From: Sinohyriopsis cumingii
Taxonomy: Eukaryota > Mollusca > Bivalvia > Unionida > Unionidae
Reading direction: 5' to 3'
Assembly (NCBI GenBank): GCA_028554795.2
Contig: CM068827.1
Location: 136,966,268 to 137,030,267 of the forward strand
DNA length: 64,000 nt
Of the stretch, positions 30,738 to 44,200 are shown one piece after another (the stretch's first letter is position 1; the number at the start of each line of letters is the position of its first letter). Made by a program: the position numbers and the translations under genes. The notes under the pieces are model-generated. The model ran no database searches. It saw only the letters and a program-made list of their open reading frames with translations, and was not told the origin of the DNA.

Positions 30738-30855
30738 GAAAAAGAATACAAAAAGGTGCTTTGGGTAGAAAATAAGTGTCCTTGCATGCGAAAGATTTGT
30801 GTATGTAGGATGCAATATATTAGTTTTTGATATGTTATTTCTTTATATTTTTCAG

Positions 30856-31027
<172 letters not shown>

Positions 31028-31409
31028 CAGTGGTATGATGTATAGTCTTACCCTATCCTTCGGTCCGCACTTCCTTCCCATTGTCTGTCCATCACTCCTG
31101 AAGTGTTGTGTTCAAATCAGTTTTGAGGCACCGTGGCGGAACATCGATGCTCATGCTCTATTAAGGCATTTTAAGATGTTGAGCTTTTGCATTCTATGAA
31201 TTAAGCGACGTTTATTGGTATTTTCAGGTAGTGAATGCTTTTTATGATCTATACTTAGGTAAACAAGCAAGTCAGAGTGTACGAAAGTGAACTAGAAAGT
31301 ATGGGACATAATAAAGAAATAAAAAGTAAATAAATAAATAAATAAATAAATAAATGAACAAACAAACTTACTGAATTGAATTTGAACTTTTTCTTGTAAA
31401 TAATTTAAG

Positions 31410-31583
31410 CAAGAGCACCTCAAGCAACGAGAATAACATGTGCTGATAATCCATGTTACACTGGAGTCCGTTGCCAGGAAACAGAACAAAGTTATCGATG
31501 CGGTGCTTGCCCAGGTGGTTACTATGGGAACGGCGTTCGTTGTGTAAAGATACCCACATGTGCTGACAACCCTTGTTTCGCAA
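31410..31583 (+). CDS. Thrombospondin-like exon, EGF-like domain 1 and start of 2
   Basis: Acceptor AATTTAAG, donor GTAAGC. It encodes ITCADNPCYTGVRCQETEQS, then CGACPGGYYGNGVRC, a six-cysteine EGF-like domain of thrombospondin type, and the start of the next (TCADNPCFA). Phases match both neighbours. Confidence 0.9.
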
Positions 31584-31854
31584 GTAAGCTTTGTTATTTT
31601 ATTGTTTAAACAGATCTCAATACTTAATGTATAATTAGATTTGTTATCGCATATATAGTGGCAGGTTTCGAGGTGTGGGTGGGGTAGCAGGGTTAATTAG
31701 TAATACATGGGCAGGTTTCATTATAGAATCCAGTTCACAATCAGAACATGATACTCCCATTAATCTTTGTTTACAATATCACACCCCTGACTTGTCAAAA
31801 TGATTTTTTTAGCTCTAATTGTAATGTACCAGAAACTCTTATGGGGTTCACTGT

Positions 31855-31941
31855 CTTCCTTCATCCCTTGTCGTCCGTCCGTCTGTTAACACGAGTGTGT
31901 TATCGCTACTGCTCCTAGACTACTTGGAGGATTGCGGTGAG

Positions 31942-31985
<44 letters not shown>

Positions 31986-33260
31986 CCTTGATCCAGTTAG
32001 TCCTCAGTGACAATGGCGCCTATATTTAGTTGGTTGGCTTGTTTTACGACATAACAGCATAAGTAAGTTTTTTGGTGCCGAGGCAATTGGAGTAAAGAAT
32101 GAAAACGGCGCTGCTCTGATGTCCAATATGACGGCCACTGTGGCCATCTTGAAACTCTTATCATCGCAATTCCTTCTAAATGGATGGTTATATCACCATA
32201 GAGTGTTCAATAGAATATTTATCATGACTCCTAGTTGGTTCTAAATGATAACAGTACCGATCTGATTTCCAATATAGGTGCCAAAATAACTAACTTGAAA
32301 AGCTTGTTGTCGCTACGCTTCCTATATGAATTGTCATATCCACATGGGGCTTTCACTAAAGGATTTCCTATGATGTTCTTAAATACAATCTGGTACCGAT
32401 TTGACATCCAATATGGCCGCCATGGCAGCTACCTTTCAAATTTTATTATCGCAACTACTATTAAACAGAAAGTCATATTAACTTGGGGTTTTCACGAAAT
32501 GAATTCGCAATATACCAGTTCATCTTAAATGAAAACGTTCATATTGAAAATCATTTTATCACTACTTCTCCTACATGGATGGTCCTTTCAACATGGGGTT
32601 TTCGCTAAAAAACTTCTTGATGCGTAGGTCATTATAATTAAAATGGTACTGCTACAAGGTCCAATATGGCCGATATGGCAGCATTTTGAACATCTGGTAA
32701 TCAATACTCGTATAACAACATGGAGTTTTCACCACAAGACTTAATATGGTATCTGGCTGTAAACTGTATCGATTTGATGTCTGATATGGCAGCCACAGTG
32801 GCGAACTTGAGACTCGTGTCATAACTACTTCACATTAATGAACGAACATCAGCATGCGGTTTTCTCTTGAAGATTTGTAATGTTTTGTTTATCCTAACAT
32901 AAAATGGTGTAGATCTTGCGTCCTTATGTTTCGATCTTGAAAATCTTTTGTTTGCTACTCCTCCTAAATGAAAGTTATTTAGACATGGTGTTTTGATCAA
33001 AGAATTTTTACGGTGTCTGCTTGGCCCTAAATGAAAATGACTAACCTCAAATATGACCACCTTGGTAGCTGTCTAAAAATACTATCTTCACTGGATTGCT
33101 ATATAAACATGGTTTTTTCACAAATAGACTTTCAATTATATCCCAGTTAGTACGAAATTAAAATGGTGCCGGTTCTAAATTCAATCAGTATACCACAGTT
33201 GTTGTCTTGAAAACCTTCATGTCACTATTTACCTCCCCTCAAATGAATGATCAATGTGAC
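31855..33260 (+). repeat. Second copy of the GTCCGTCCG-headed intron repeat
   Basis: Same head and GCCGCCATGGCAGC/TGGCCATCTTG monomers as 1120-2560. A CA microsatellite is embedded at 31947-31982. Confidence 0.8.
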
Positions 33261-35210
33261 ATGAGGTATAACTGTCAGAGAAAGAGAACAGTTCTGCTAC
33301 TGAGCCACAAGCATACCGTAAAATCCGAGTACTTTCCGATTGATAATAATGTTGACTTTGAAAAAACAATATTATAATTCTCAGTCGAATCCTACGTTTT
33401 TTTGTGTAGTTTCATGGTTTCAATTTTTAAATATCCATGGTATAATCAATTGATTTAATAACCAAATAAAAATTCCAAAACAAAACATCAGTAGCAATTT
33501 GTTCCTTTCTTATGATTTTGACTATCACTCTCTTTATTTAAGGATCGAGCGTGAGTATATATTCTTTTAATACTTTTTATTGAATAAAATGATATAACTT
33601 CAGCAATTTCTTTTTATCGCTTTGGGAAAGCAGAATACTTTTTACAAGAGGAACTAACCGGAGTAGAAAAACAAATATATTACAGTAAGCAAAAGAAACG
33701 GAGTAAAGTGCCTGCCCTGACATAAGCCACGGAGCCAACCTGTCCTGGTCATGTCTGGACTACAATCCGCAAATATCATATTTTAAGCTCGGCATGCTAA
33801 CCAACCAGTCACCGTGGTTCCCTTAATTCAGAATGGAAAAAAGTTGTAAGTGCTGCAGTGTGATTAAAATCAGATCTCCTCTATCCTACATGAGGAGTGG
33901 AGCTCTGATTATAATCAGATTGAAAGTACTAGAAGGTAACAATCTCATCCTCCTTCTGTATTAATCCTGCAAGTTTACGTTTCAATGGGCTTTTCCTCCT
34001 CTTTGCATATGAAGGAGTTACTATATGGGAACAAGATGTAACTTATGGATATGTCCCCCTCCCCCCCACCCCCGAAGTTAACGTGATTATGAAATTTGTA
34101 ATATTCATATGACATTATGGGGCTAATGGTAAATTAACATGATAAAACAATGGTTTATGAAATTTGAAAAGAGTGGGTTTGACACCCGTAATGACCGACA
34201 AAAAATCACGCTGACTGTACAATGCTTTTTGCGAGTGACTAACACCTATTTTGAGTGAACAACATCATTTGTGACAAACCAACACATATTGTTTCTGATT
34301 ATGTGTGACCAACACCTAGTTTTACTGACCAACACTATGTTTGACTGACTAGCACCTGCTCTGACTGATTAACACTTATTCTGAGTGACCAACACACATT
34401 GCATTTGACATATATTGTAACAAACCCAAAGGGATGAATGAGTTAAACACATATATGGTAAGAATCCCACAATAATGAATGGCGGCAAATAGACATGCAT
34501 AGTACGAAATTCACAGGAATGAATTGTAGGAAATAGACCTATACTTTAGTAAACCCACAGGGATGAATGGCAGGAAATATGTTATATTTACTTATCTAAT
34601 GCACTTATTGAATCTTTTCGACAGAGCGATGTGATTGATGCCTTTTTTCTAAAATGCAAGTCATGGTATGTTTTGGTGTTGCACCTTTTTCCAATGTTGT
34701 TGTTTTTTTTTTTTGTTTTTTTTAAATTTTGATTATAAGTTTTTTACTTTTAGAACATTTAAACTGGAACAAATATGAACCCTAAGAATATCGCCTCATC
34801 GTTTGATGAAAACAGAATATCGCCTCATAATTTGTTGAAAACAATTTATCGTTTCAAACGTAGCTAAAAATTAGAATTTGAACTTAAATCGGTTGATTCA
34901 TGAGCAAAAACATAGCCAGTGTTATTGTGTTTGTGTCTGTGGGGGGGGGGGGAGGAGGCGCGGAGTTTGTAATAATGCAATACAACGACAAGTAAGTTTT
35001 TTTTTCAAAATCAACACTATCAAACAAACTCGATAATTTACTCACTCACTAATAATAACTAAAAGCTGAGCAGTATCTTTCCCTAACAAATCATATCACA
35101 TGCATTCACATTATTGCGGTGTTAGCTCAAGTGGTTATAGGCCATACTGATTATATGCCTTAATGGTTATAGGCCAGAGGAGCTTATGCCAGAACAGCTT
35201 ATGTGACGTC
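33261..35210. other. Intron, AT-rich with simple repeats
   Basis: A one-arm MITE relative is at 33855-33935. TGACCAACACCTA-like short repeats lie at 34195-34410, a GGGATGAATG phrase recurs at 34430-34575, and poly-T and poly-G tracts are near 34710 and 34940. No gene. Confidence 0.65.
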
Positions 35211-35214
35211 TGCT

Positions 35215-35500
35215 GTCTGTCGTCCGTCCGTCCCTTATTATAAGATTTTTATCGCTATTACTCCTAAACTACTTGGAGGATTGCCATCAGACTTTACACA
35301 CATATTCGTCACGAAGTCTAATTGGTCCTAACTGAAAAACAATAGTGCTGCTTGGACATAAAATGTGGCCGCCACATGGGGTATATTGCAAATCTTGTTA
35401 CCGCTGCATGGATGGCCACATCAACATCGGATTTTCATTAAAACAGTTCTTATGATGTCTAGTTAGTTCTAATTAAACATAGTGCAGACCTGAAAAATTA
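35215..35500 (+). repeat. Third copy of the GTCCGTCCG-headed intron repeat
   Basis: Head and about two monomers; shorter than the other copies. Confidence 0.75.
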
Positions 35501-35719
35501 AAAATCTCACATTTTGAAAAGAGTTTAAAAAACTGCAATCCTAAAACATCCATTACTTGTTTTATACACAAAATATGTACAGGGTGATTCATTGCCAACC
35601 AATGTATTCCTGGTTTTTTCGTAATAATATGTTTTTTCGACCCATTCATACTAATGTAATATTGTATTTTTCTTACTTTTTTAAGAACCCATTAATATAT
35701 TGGGATGGGGGGGGGGGAC

Positions 35720-35968
35720 GGGGACCGAATGACCTAAAGCGCTAGCCTTTACCGATCACTATCATCTCACTTATGCATGGGTTCGTGTCTGAGGCGCGGC
35801 AAATGTGGGTATGTGAGAAAGCTGTCGGTAGCTCCCATGGATTGGTTGTTCTTACCTCGGCTTTCATGCGTTTTTCCTCCACTAATTATACCTGCCGCCA
35901 GGTATAGCCTGTCTTACGCTGAGAAATGGCGTTAAACCCAACACAACAATAACAACAGCAACAACAAT
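35720..35968 (+). mobile_element. Diverged SINE of the CGTTAAAC family
   Basis: Head with GACCTAAAGCGCT, box B remnant GGGTTCGTGTC, core GTGAGAAAGCTG, and tail GGCGTTAAACCCAA plus CAA repeats. More diverged than the other copies. Confidence 0.85.
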
Positions 35969-36080
35969 CTCTTAGGGGTTGTTACAATGCATCCTGTCAT
36001 TCATCCCTTTATTAGTATATGCTTGTTTTGTTTGTTTGCTTGCTTTTACTTATTCGCACAATTTTATGTCAATGTAGAAC

Positions 36081-36361
36081 GCTCCGTGGCCTAGTGGTTA
36101 GAGCGTCCGCCCCAGATGCGGGATGTCGTGGGTTCGAACCCCGGCTGAGTCATACCAAAGACTCCTAAAAATGGTACTAACAGCTGCCTCGCTAGGCGCT
36201 CAGCATTAAGAGGTTAGTGTTAGGACTGGTCGACCTGGTGTCAGGATAATGTGACTGGATGGCATGATGCCCCATTGCTAGACATCACTTTAAACTGCCA
36301 CACTGCATATATCATAGCGATGTGACTGGAAAATTGTTCAAGCTAAGTTAAAAATCTAAAT

Positions 36362-36392
<31 letters not shown>
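36081..36392 (+). mobile_element. Second SINE family (tRNA-like head, CA tail)
   Basis: Box A (TGGCCTAGTGGTTAGAGCG) and box B (GGTTCGAACCC) are clear. The ends of the head do not form an acceptor stem, so it is not a tRNA gene. The core (GCTGCCTCGCTAGGCGCTCA, GTGACTGGATGGCATGATGC) and CA-repeat tail mark a tRNA-derived SINE. Similar cores are widespread in molluscs, as far as I recall. Confidence 0.8.
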
Positions 36393-36779
36393 GTGTGTCA
36401 ATGTAATAATATATTTTTTCCTCGCCGTACCTAAGGACATATCGCGCATTATTTTCCTATTCAGAACCCATAGATGACTAAAGTGTTGGTCATCTCGAAT
36501 ATTTTGGTAAGTCACAATAGGTATGGACCAGTTAGACTAAGTGTTGATCATACAGATTAGATGCTGGTCAGTTAGTGTGAATCCTTATCTGTTTTACGTG
36601 TGTCTGACCCACGGCTCGAGTTTCATAAACACAAGTGTGCCCGTCATGTTAATGACCCATAGGCCCATAGTGTCATAGCTAATGTTAAAACTTCCATAAT
36701 ATCCACCATTATCGAATCCTTATAAGACCAATAGTGAAATGCATAATGTTAAATTCCAAAATGCGTCTAATATTAAATC

Positions 36780-37130
36780 CCACAGGGATGTAAAAAAAAA
36801 AACGTTAATATTAAATCCCACAGGGATGTAAAAAAACGTTAATATTAAATTCCACTGGGATGTAAAAAAACGTTAATATTAAATCCCACAGGGATGTAAA
36901 AAAACGTTAATATTAAATCCCAAAGGGATGTAAATAACGTTAATATTAAATCAAACAGTGATATAAAAAAAACGTTAATATTAAATCCCACAGGGATGTA
37001 AAAAACATTAATATTAAATCCCACTGGGATGTAAAGAACTTTAAATTTAAACCCCACTGGGATGTAAAAAAAACGTTAATATTAAATCCCACAGGGATGT
37101 AAAATAACGTTAATATTAAATTCCCATGGG
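36780..37130 (+). repeat. About 38-bp tandem repeat
   Basis: Nine units of the form AACGTTAATATTAAATCCCA plus CAGGGATGTAAAA, with indels in the A-run. Confidence 0.93.
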
Positions 37131-37346
37131 ACGGGGTTTACGTTCACAAATTCACTGTGATGCATGTTCCCTAAGGAGCCATGTTACCCTCTGAAATACT
37201 TGAAAGTTGTCGTCACACTTGACATAAAGGCTTGCACGAATAATGTTGATTCTAATATCAAAGGCCAAAGGTGCAAGATATAGTTATGGCATAGAGACAG
37301 TTCTTTCAGTTCAGTGAAAGGTTTTATTTTAATACATTCATTGCAG

Positions 37347-37570
37347 GTGTGCGATGTTATGATACACCGAATGGTTACCGTTGTGGCCCTTGCCCTCATG
37401 GTTTAACAGGGGACGGAAGTAGATATGGCTGCCGGACTGTACGCATTACATGTGACTCCAGCCCATGCTTCCAAGGCGTGCAGTGCCAGGACACTCCTGA
37501 TGGTTTTCTATGCGGACCTTGCCCTGCTGGATATAGCGGAAACGGAACGACATGCGTTGACCTTGATGAG
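37347..37570 (+). CDS. Thrombospondin-like exon, EGF-like domains 2-3
   Basis: Acceptor CATTGCAG. It encodes [20 protein letters not shown], then [19 protein letters not shown] and [20 protein letters not shown]. The CVDLDE ending begins a calcium-binding EGF consensus. The donor after GATGAG is GCAAGT, a non-canonical GC-AG intron. Phase 0 joins 40106. Confidence 0.92.
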
Positions 37571-38049
37571 GCAAGTCCATTACGAACACGCAATTTGTAT
37601 TTCAAGATGATTTAGAGGTGTAAGTGGCCAATGACGGTAATTCTTAGCTACGACTACATTTCCAAACCCATGCTGATATTTGTTTGTATCATATGCTTCG
37701 TATCATAAAACTGTTTCCGACCGTTATATTCGTTGTTTAACATTAAAATGAAGTTCTCAGATTATTTATTAAAGCAAGAGAGTTAACCCAAAAACCCTCC
37801 AAAATACAACAATAACAATACATAAGTAAAATCTGCAACATCAAGTATTTTGACTTTAGACTGTTGCTTTAAATGCCACGTTGTAAGCCTTGCCAAAGCA
37901 TTGGCGCAGTAGCTGCTTATATTAATATTGTTGATACACGTTACGTCCGTTCCGTCGTTGAATCACAGTCCTGAATTTCGCTTGAAGCAAGAAATCATGA
38001 CCCAGAGTTCACTGAATCTCGAATAAGTTTAAGTATGAGATAAATTCAT
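37571..38049 (+). other. Intron sequence with nothing recognised
   Basis: Unique AT-rich sequence between the GC donor and the 66-bp satellite. Confidence 0.5.
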
Positions 38050-38795
38050 TTGATTGATTAGATTTTTCATAAGGTTAGACTTAAAATGGCGTCTGTTCCA
38101 ATTTAACCATCATGGATATCTACTCGGAATAAGGTCAGACTTAAAGTGGTGTCTAGTCAGATTTATCCATCATGGATTTTGGTCTATACTCAGAATAAGG
38201 TCAGAGTTAAAATGGCGCCTAATTAGATTTATCCATCATGGATTTTGGTCTATACTCAGAATAAGGTCAGACTTAAAGCGGTGTCTAGTAAGATTTATCC
38301 ATCATGGATTTAGATCTACACTAAGAATAAGGTCAAACTTAAAATGGTGTCTAGTCAGATTTATTCATCATGGATTTAGGTCTACACTCAGAATAAGGTT
38401 AGACTTAAAAGGGCGCCTAATCAGATTTATCCATCATGGATTTTGGTCTATACTTAGAAAAAGGTCAGACTTAAAGTGGTATCTAGTAAGATTTATCCAT
38501 CATGGATTTAGATCTACACTAAGAATAAGGTCAGACTTAAAATGGTGTCTAGTCAGATTTATTCATCATGGATTTAGGTCTATATTCAGAATATGGTCAG
38601 AGTTAAAATGGCGCCCAATCAGATTTATCCATCATGGATTTTGGTCTATACTCAGAATAAGGTTAGACTTAAAGTGGTGTCTAGTAAGATTTATCCATCA
38701 TGGATTTAGATCTACACTAAGAATAAGGTCAGACTTAAAATGGTGTCAGATTTATTCATCATGGATTTAGGTCTACACTCAGAATACCTTCTGAT
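38050..38795 (+). repeat. 66-bp satellite with a long artefactual frame
   Basis: About 11 units containing AAGGTCAGACTTAAAATGG and GATTTATCCATCATGGATTT. A dimeric pattern (GGTGTCTAGT versus GGCGCCTAAT) gives a 132-bp higher order. The 66-bp period is divisible by three and lacks stops in one frame, producing a 238-residue repeat ORF without other coding evidence. Confidence 0.93.
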
Positions 38796-39109
38796 GTATA
38801 GATTGCCTGACTTCAATACGCTACTGTTTGTCAACGTCAAACATCATATAAGACATAATGTAGACAACAGTAAGCATTATATAAGTGGTGTTTCATTTGC
38901 GACATATTGTCATTCCATAACATAATCTGATGCAGAATTGGAATTAAAAGTATTGCAGTCAACACTGTGTGTAACGATCACCCAGGAGACACTTTAAAAA
39001 ATGTTATATCTATTCCAGTAACATTGCATCATTTCCTGTATAAATGGAACACCATTTCAATGTGTGTTATTTTTTAAATAAATGGAACATTATTTTAAAC
39101 ACAGATAGT

Positions 39110-39375
39110 CCTTGTATGCAGGTTAACGCTATAATAGATTTGACGCTATAATATGTCTCACTATAATGTTTGACGCTATAATAGGTTTGACTATAATAGG
39201 TTTGACGCTATAACAGGTTTGACGCTATAAAAGGTATGACGCTATAAAAGGTTTGACGCTTTAATAGGTTTGAAGCTATAATAGGTCTTACTATAATGTT
39301 TGACGCTATAATAGGTTTGACTCTTTAATAGGTTGGATGCTATAACGGGTTTGACGCTATAATAGGCGTGACTAA
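39110..39375 (+). repeat. Short-unit repeat TTTGACGCTATAATAGG
   Basis: About 15 degenerate 16-17-bp units. Confidence 0.88.
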
Positions 39376-40105
39376 ATTTAGCATTAAGAAACAATTGCAA
39401 TGTTGGATGGTTAGTATTATCATCCCTTTCGTTCCCCCCCCCCCCCCCCCCCCCCCCGCTTACTACTGATAAATTCGCTGCTAGGTAAACATCTTTGTGA
39501 ACCTCGGTTATGCACCACTTTCGTATCGTTTGTTTGACATTATTTTCCTATTTGTACGAGGGTGTGGGGGCAGAAAATCGAAAATGGAGCATTACTCTTT
39601 CAACATTGAATCTGTCGCAAAGTAATAGATACCAGTATTTCTTTTCAGGAAGTTGTGATTTGTTTTGCAAAGTTGGGCAATGTAATGATGAATTATTAAC
39701 GACGATTGACACACAGTACAACAGTGTTAATGTATTTGTTTTTCTGAAATAATGATTTCTCAAGCTATCTGTTTGCTATAACAGATCCCCAGTAAATCTT
39801 ATTTTCAACAGAGTGTCGCTCAAATTAGCATACACTTGCTTTTTGCATCACATTGGTAACCATGATTATAAAGGAATAATTCGCCATATTTAGATTATGT
39901 AACATATTCATAGATTTTTAACATAAAAAGTAGCATAATTTACTCTTTAAATAAAAACAATTTAACCCAACATTACCCACCCAACTTCATTTAAATCTGC
40001 ATTATAGTAGATCATAAGGTAAATGACGTTGTTTTATTTATTTTTATAATATGAACAGATTCAATGTTTTTGTAACCACACTAATTTCGGTACTGTCGGC
40101 TTCAG
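39376..40105 (+). other. Intron with poly-C tract
   Basis: A C tract at 39435-39458; otherwise no recognised element. Confidence 0.7.
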
Positions 40106-40249
40106 TGTGCCTACCACAATCCCTGCGACAATACGACACAATGCATCAACCTGTCTCCGGGGTTTCGTTGCACCGACTGCCCTCTTGGATTCCATGGTGA
40201 ACATACGGTCCTTGGCGTTGGATTTGAGAGTGCACGTAGGCTGAAACAG
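40106..40249 (+). CDS. Thrombospondin-like exon, EGF-like domain and linker
   Basis: Acceptor GTCGGCTTCAG, donor GTAAAT, phase 0 both sides. It encodes CAYHNPCDNTTQCINLSPGF and CTDCPLGFHGEHTVLGVGFE. The pattern of Cys spacing and the GF..ESARRLKQ linker match the interval before the calcium-binding EGF of group-B thrombospondins. Confidence 0.92.
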
Positions 40250-41269
40250 GTAAATGTAGAGCCTGTAAACAGCATGGTTTGGCTACACAAAACCTATGTT
40301 GCTTGTGGCTTGTAATTGTCTTGTGAACGTAGTGGGATTTTGTACCAATATTTGTTAAACAAGGTCTAATGAACCAAATTCAATAGATCACCATTTTATC
40401 TGAAGGCTAATGAGAGAGAGAGAGAGAATGTACGCTGATTCATTAATATACCACTATATACATAAAATTTATATGTATAACATATTCATTAAAAGGAAAC
40501 TAAGCTTGCCGAGTTCCTTTTTAAGCAAAATGTTATGCAACGAGAGCCAGTGGTATATCAAAGATATGACGTAAATACTGTACATGTATTCTATTTATAT
40601 CACAATCAAATACACATACTTGAATATCCAACACAATTAAGACTGATTACAAGCATCGGTGTTGACGGAACGAATGAAATCTGTTCAACCCTGTCCAGTG
40701 TGTCCGCTACAAAATGTAGTTCTTAACCTTTTGGGAATGATCACAATCTCCTTTGTAAATTGATAAGTTGCTTCTTTTAGTTTTTGAAGTTCTATTTTTT
40801 TTAATTCATATTAATTAGGTAAATATAAGGCACACCGCTTATGATTTAAACAAGAAATATTTCAATTACCAATTTCTGAAAATGCTATGTCATCTAATAT
40901 GATTTTTGCATTTTGGAAGTTTCTAAGATCATAATCAAGACTCTAAATTTAACTGATTGAAATAAACTCTTCAGTTCTTTCATCGAAGCAAACAATTCTT
41001 TAGTTGAAGTAAACACGTTTACCATTAATAATGTTCTGAATATTTAACCCACAATGGATGAGCAATATTAGCTATATATTATGCTGTTTGCAAAACAAAT
41101 GTTGATGATCATTTACACTATTAACTTGCTTTTGGCCAAGGCCAAGTACAAAATAATGTGTACAATAAATATTATCAAAGAAAAACCAATAACTAATACA
41201 AAAGAAATATACGTAACACCTCTCCTCATAAACAAAAATAAAAAATCAATAAGACTCTCTTTTGAATAT
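40250..41269 (+). other. Intron sequence without recognised features
   Basis: AT-rich; a short GAGA run at 40416-40427. No coding signal. Confidence 0.5.
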
Positions 41270-44200
41270 TAATCAACAATATGACACAAAATATACACGA
41301 AGCAATACGATACTTCTATAAACATGAAAGTACATCTGCAGTTTGATTTTCTTTCCCTTGATCTTCCTGTTGACAGTATTGTATTCCTGCAACATCAAAT
41401 TCCACTTTAATAATGTCTGATGTTTGTTTTGTATCTTGCAAACGAAAGTAAGGGCGATGTAATCGCTAAATATAATACTTGGAGAAGGAGCTAAACTAAT
41501 ATACACTTCAAAGTATTGCCAAATCCGTACCAATGGCAAACATTCCTTCTCTACTGTGGACTAATTTATCTGGTGCTTATTTAAATGTCTTAGAAAAATA
41601 GTACACTGGACCCTCTAAACCATTTTCCCCTTTCTGAATCAATATTCCACCAACCTCAACATTGCTTCCATCAACAATCATTTTAAATGACTGAAATTTG
41701 GAGCTGAAAGAACTGGAACACTTTCAAGCAAGGCCTTTAACTTATCAAAAAAGTCCTTACAATTTTCAGACCAATAAGACTTTGTTTTCTTAGTAAATTA
41801 GGGGTTCAGCACGTATGAAATAATTTGAATAAATTTCCGATACTATCCAGCCATACCCGAAAACGCATCATTGTTTTTTCTACTGATATGCACTGGGAAT
41901 TAAGAGATAACATTGACATTAACTTCTCTATGTTTAACTTGACCGAGTCCCACAGTATGTCATAAGCATGTAACACAAGCAACGTAACTGTCAATTTTGT
42001 ATCACCAATTCTATTAAAGAATTTCCAAGTGATCTTTCCAGGTGTCAGTGTAAATAATGACCAAACAAAGGTAAGCGTTACAATTATCTAGACTAGATGT
42101 AATCATGTTCATTAAACGTTGCAACGTTTAAGGCGAACCTTTCATCCCAAACGACATCACTTTATATTGATAAAGTCCATCTTGACTTACAAATGTCGAA
42201 ATTTCCTTTTGTCCTTTCCGTGAGTGGAATTTGCCATAATCCTTTGTTACGACAAGCTTTATAAAATTTAACAAATAATCTATTACCTTAGAAAAACAAA
42301 GTAAAAATGGAAAAATTTACTTAACAGTTTTAAGAATAAAATCCAAAACAATAATCCAGTAATTAAAAAATTAGAAGTGCTAGTAATAAAATGTTCTAAT
42401 GAATTCGAGGTCAAGTCCCAAAGAAAATCCAAAATGGAAGGCAATGACGTATACTACAGCCAGTATAGTACTGTTGTGTCTACAGTTATCTGTTGAACCA
42501 TAGAATATAATCAGGTGTTAGAATTCTGAATAAAATAAATGTCTTTGTCGAAGAATTCTATATGAGCACTAAAATATTCCAGGAAAAGAAATAATAATTC
42601 CATAAAATAAACTTTCAACTCAGAATGGTCACAACAAAACAAACACACTGACATCATTTGTTTAGAAGCCCGACTGAGATGAATTCTCCATAGGTTATAA
42701 GGTTATACAGTCTAAGTAAGAGGCAAAATAGATACCCTAATGAGGGTCACATGATCACTTTCCAGAACAAGATAGAAGCTATTTACATGTCTAAGGTCAC
42801 GTATTCCAGTACAGCCTCAATCTTACTCTATGTATCCTACAATAGAAATAAATAAAAAAGAAGTTGTTTACTCAACTGTTACTAATTTTGAATTAAGGTA
42901 AGGAACTAGGTCAGCATTAGGTGTTTATGACTGTACGGTCAGGTCAAACTAGTTTCTGGAAAATATCAATTTCCAGTAAACAAAATTACATTGTTTTAAC
43001 ATGTAATGAAATAAAAAAAATTAAAACTTACAAACAGACAATTCAACAAAATCAAATATAAATTAAATCAAATATACATAACACATCCCCCATAAAGAAG
43101 AAAATATTAATATGATAAAGCTTTCTTTTTACCACTGATTAATTATACATGAGGTTAAAAAGAACTCTTATGGATTACACACAGTGTACATGAAATAATA
43201 CATTTTTATACAAGAGAAAGTGCATTTGCTATTAAAGTATATTTTCCCTTGAAGTGCTTGATGTCAATATAATAATCCTAAAACAACAGACTCCACCTTA
43301 GTAGTCTTTGATTTTTATTTTTCATGTTGCCGATGAAAGTAAGGGGGTTGTGGTCAAAGCCAAACATTACTTCTCGATTGTTGAACAATTTCTTTGGTGC
43401 CTATTTAATTTCTTAGAAAAATAGCACACTGTGTGATCAACATCATTTTTGTCTTCTTGCTCCAACCCCAACATCGCTTGCATCAACAGACAGTTTAAAT
43501 GATTGGCTGAAATTTGGAGCTGTAAGAACTGGCGTACTTTTAAGTATGGCTTTTAACTTAGCAAAAGCATCCTGATATGTTTCAGTCCAAAGGAACATTT
43601 TTTCTTACTCAATACATTTGAGTTTAACAATTATAAAAAAATTGGAACAACATTTTTGATGGTATCCAGTCATACCTAAATATCGCATCAGTTGCTTTTA
43701 ACTAACAGGCACAGGGAATTCAGATATAATCTAGACCTTAGCATCCGTTGCTTTAACTTGTCCATGTACCACAATATGTCCTATAAAAGTTACATTAGCA
43801 AGGCAGAACTCACTTTTTATTCGTTAATGAAGCTTTTGCCTCAGAAAGATCATTTTTTCTGGCAAATTTAATTAATTCATCTTTTTTCAAAAGGTCTAGT
43901 TGTTCCTGGGTAGGACTTGAAAGAATGATTTCCACCTTTGATGCCATTGTAGAAAAAGCTTGCTGATTTCACTAAAAGATTTCAAAATTGTAAAACAATA
44001 TTTGGGATTTAGAAACATGTTCAAACCCTAGGGAGATTCAAATTTCAAAAAGAAAATTTAACAAATAATTTATTTCCCTAGAAAAATAAAGCAAAAATGG
44101 AAAAATTATCTTCCAAGAATAATCCAGGAATTAAAAACTTCGAAGTCCTAGTAATAAAAAATTCGAGTCCGAGACCCGATGAAAATCCAAAATGGAAGGC

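Noticed and set aside
36081..36160. tRNA gene
   Set aside because: Box A and box B are present, but the ends do not form an acceptor stem and SINE core sequence follows.
38054..38770. 238-residue open frame
   Set aside because: It is a 66-bp satellite with a period divisible by three; no other coding evidence.
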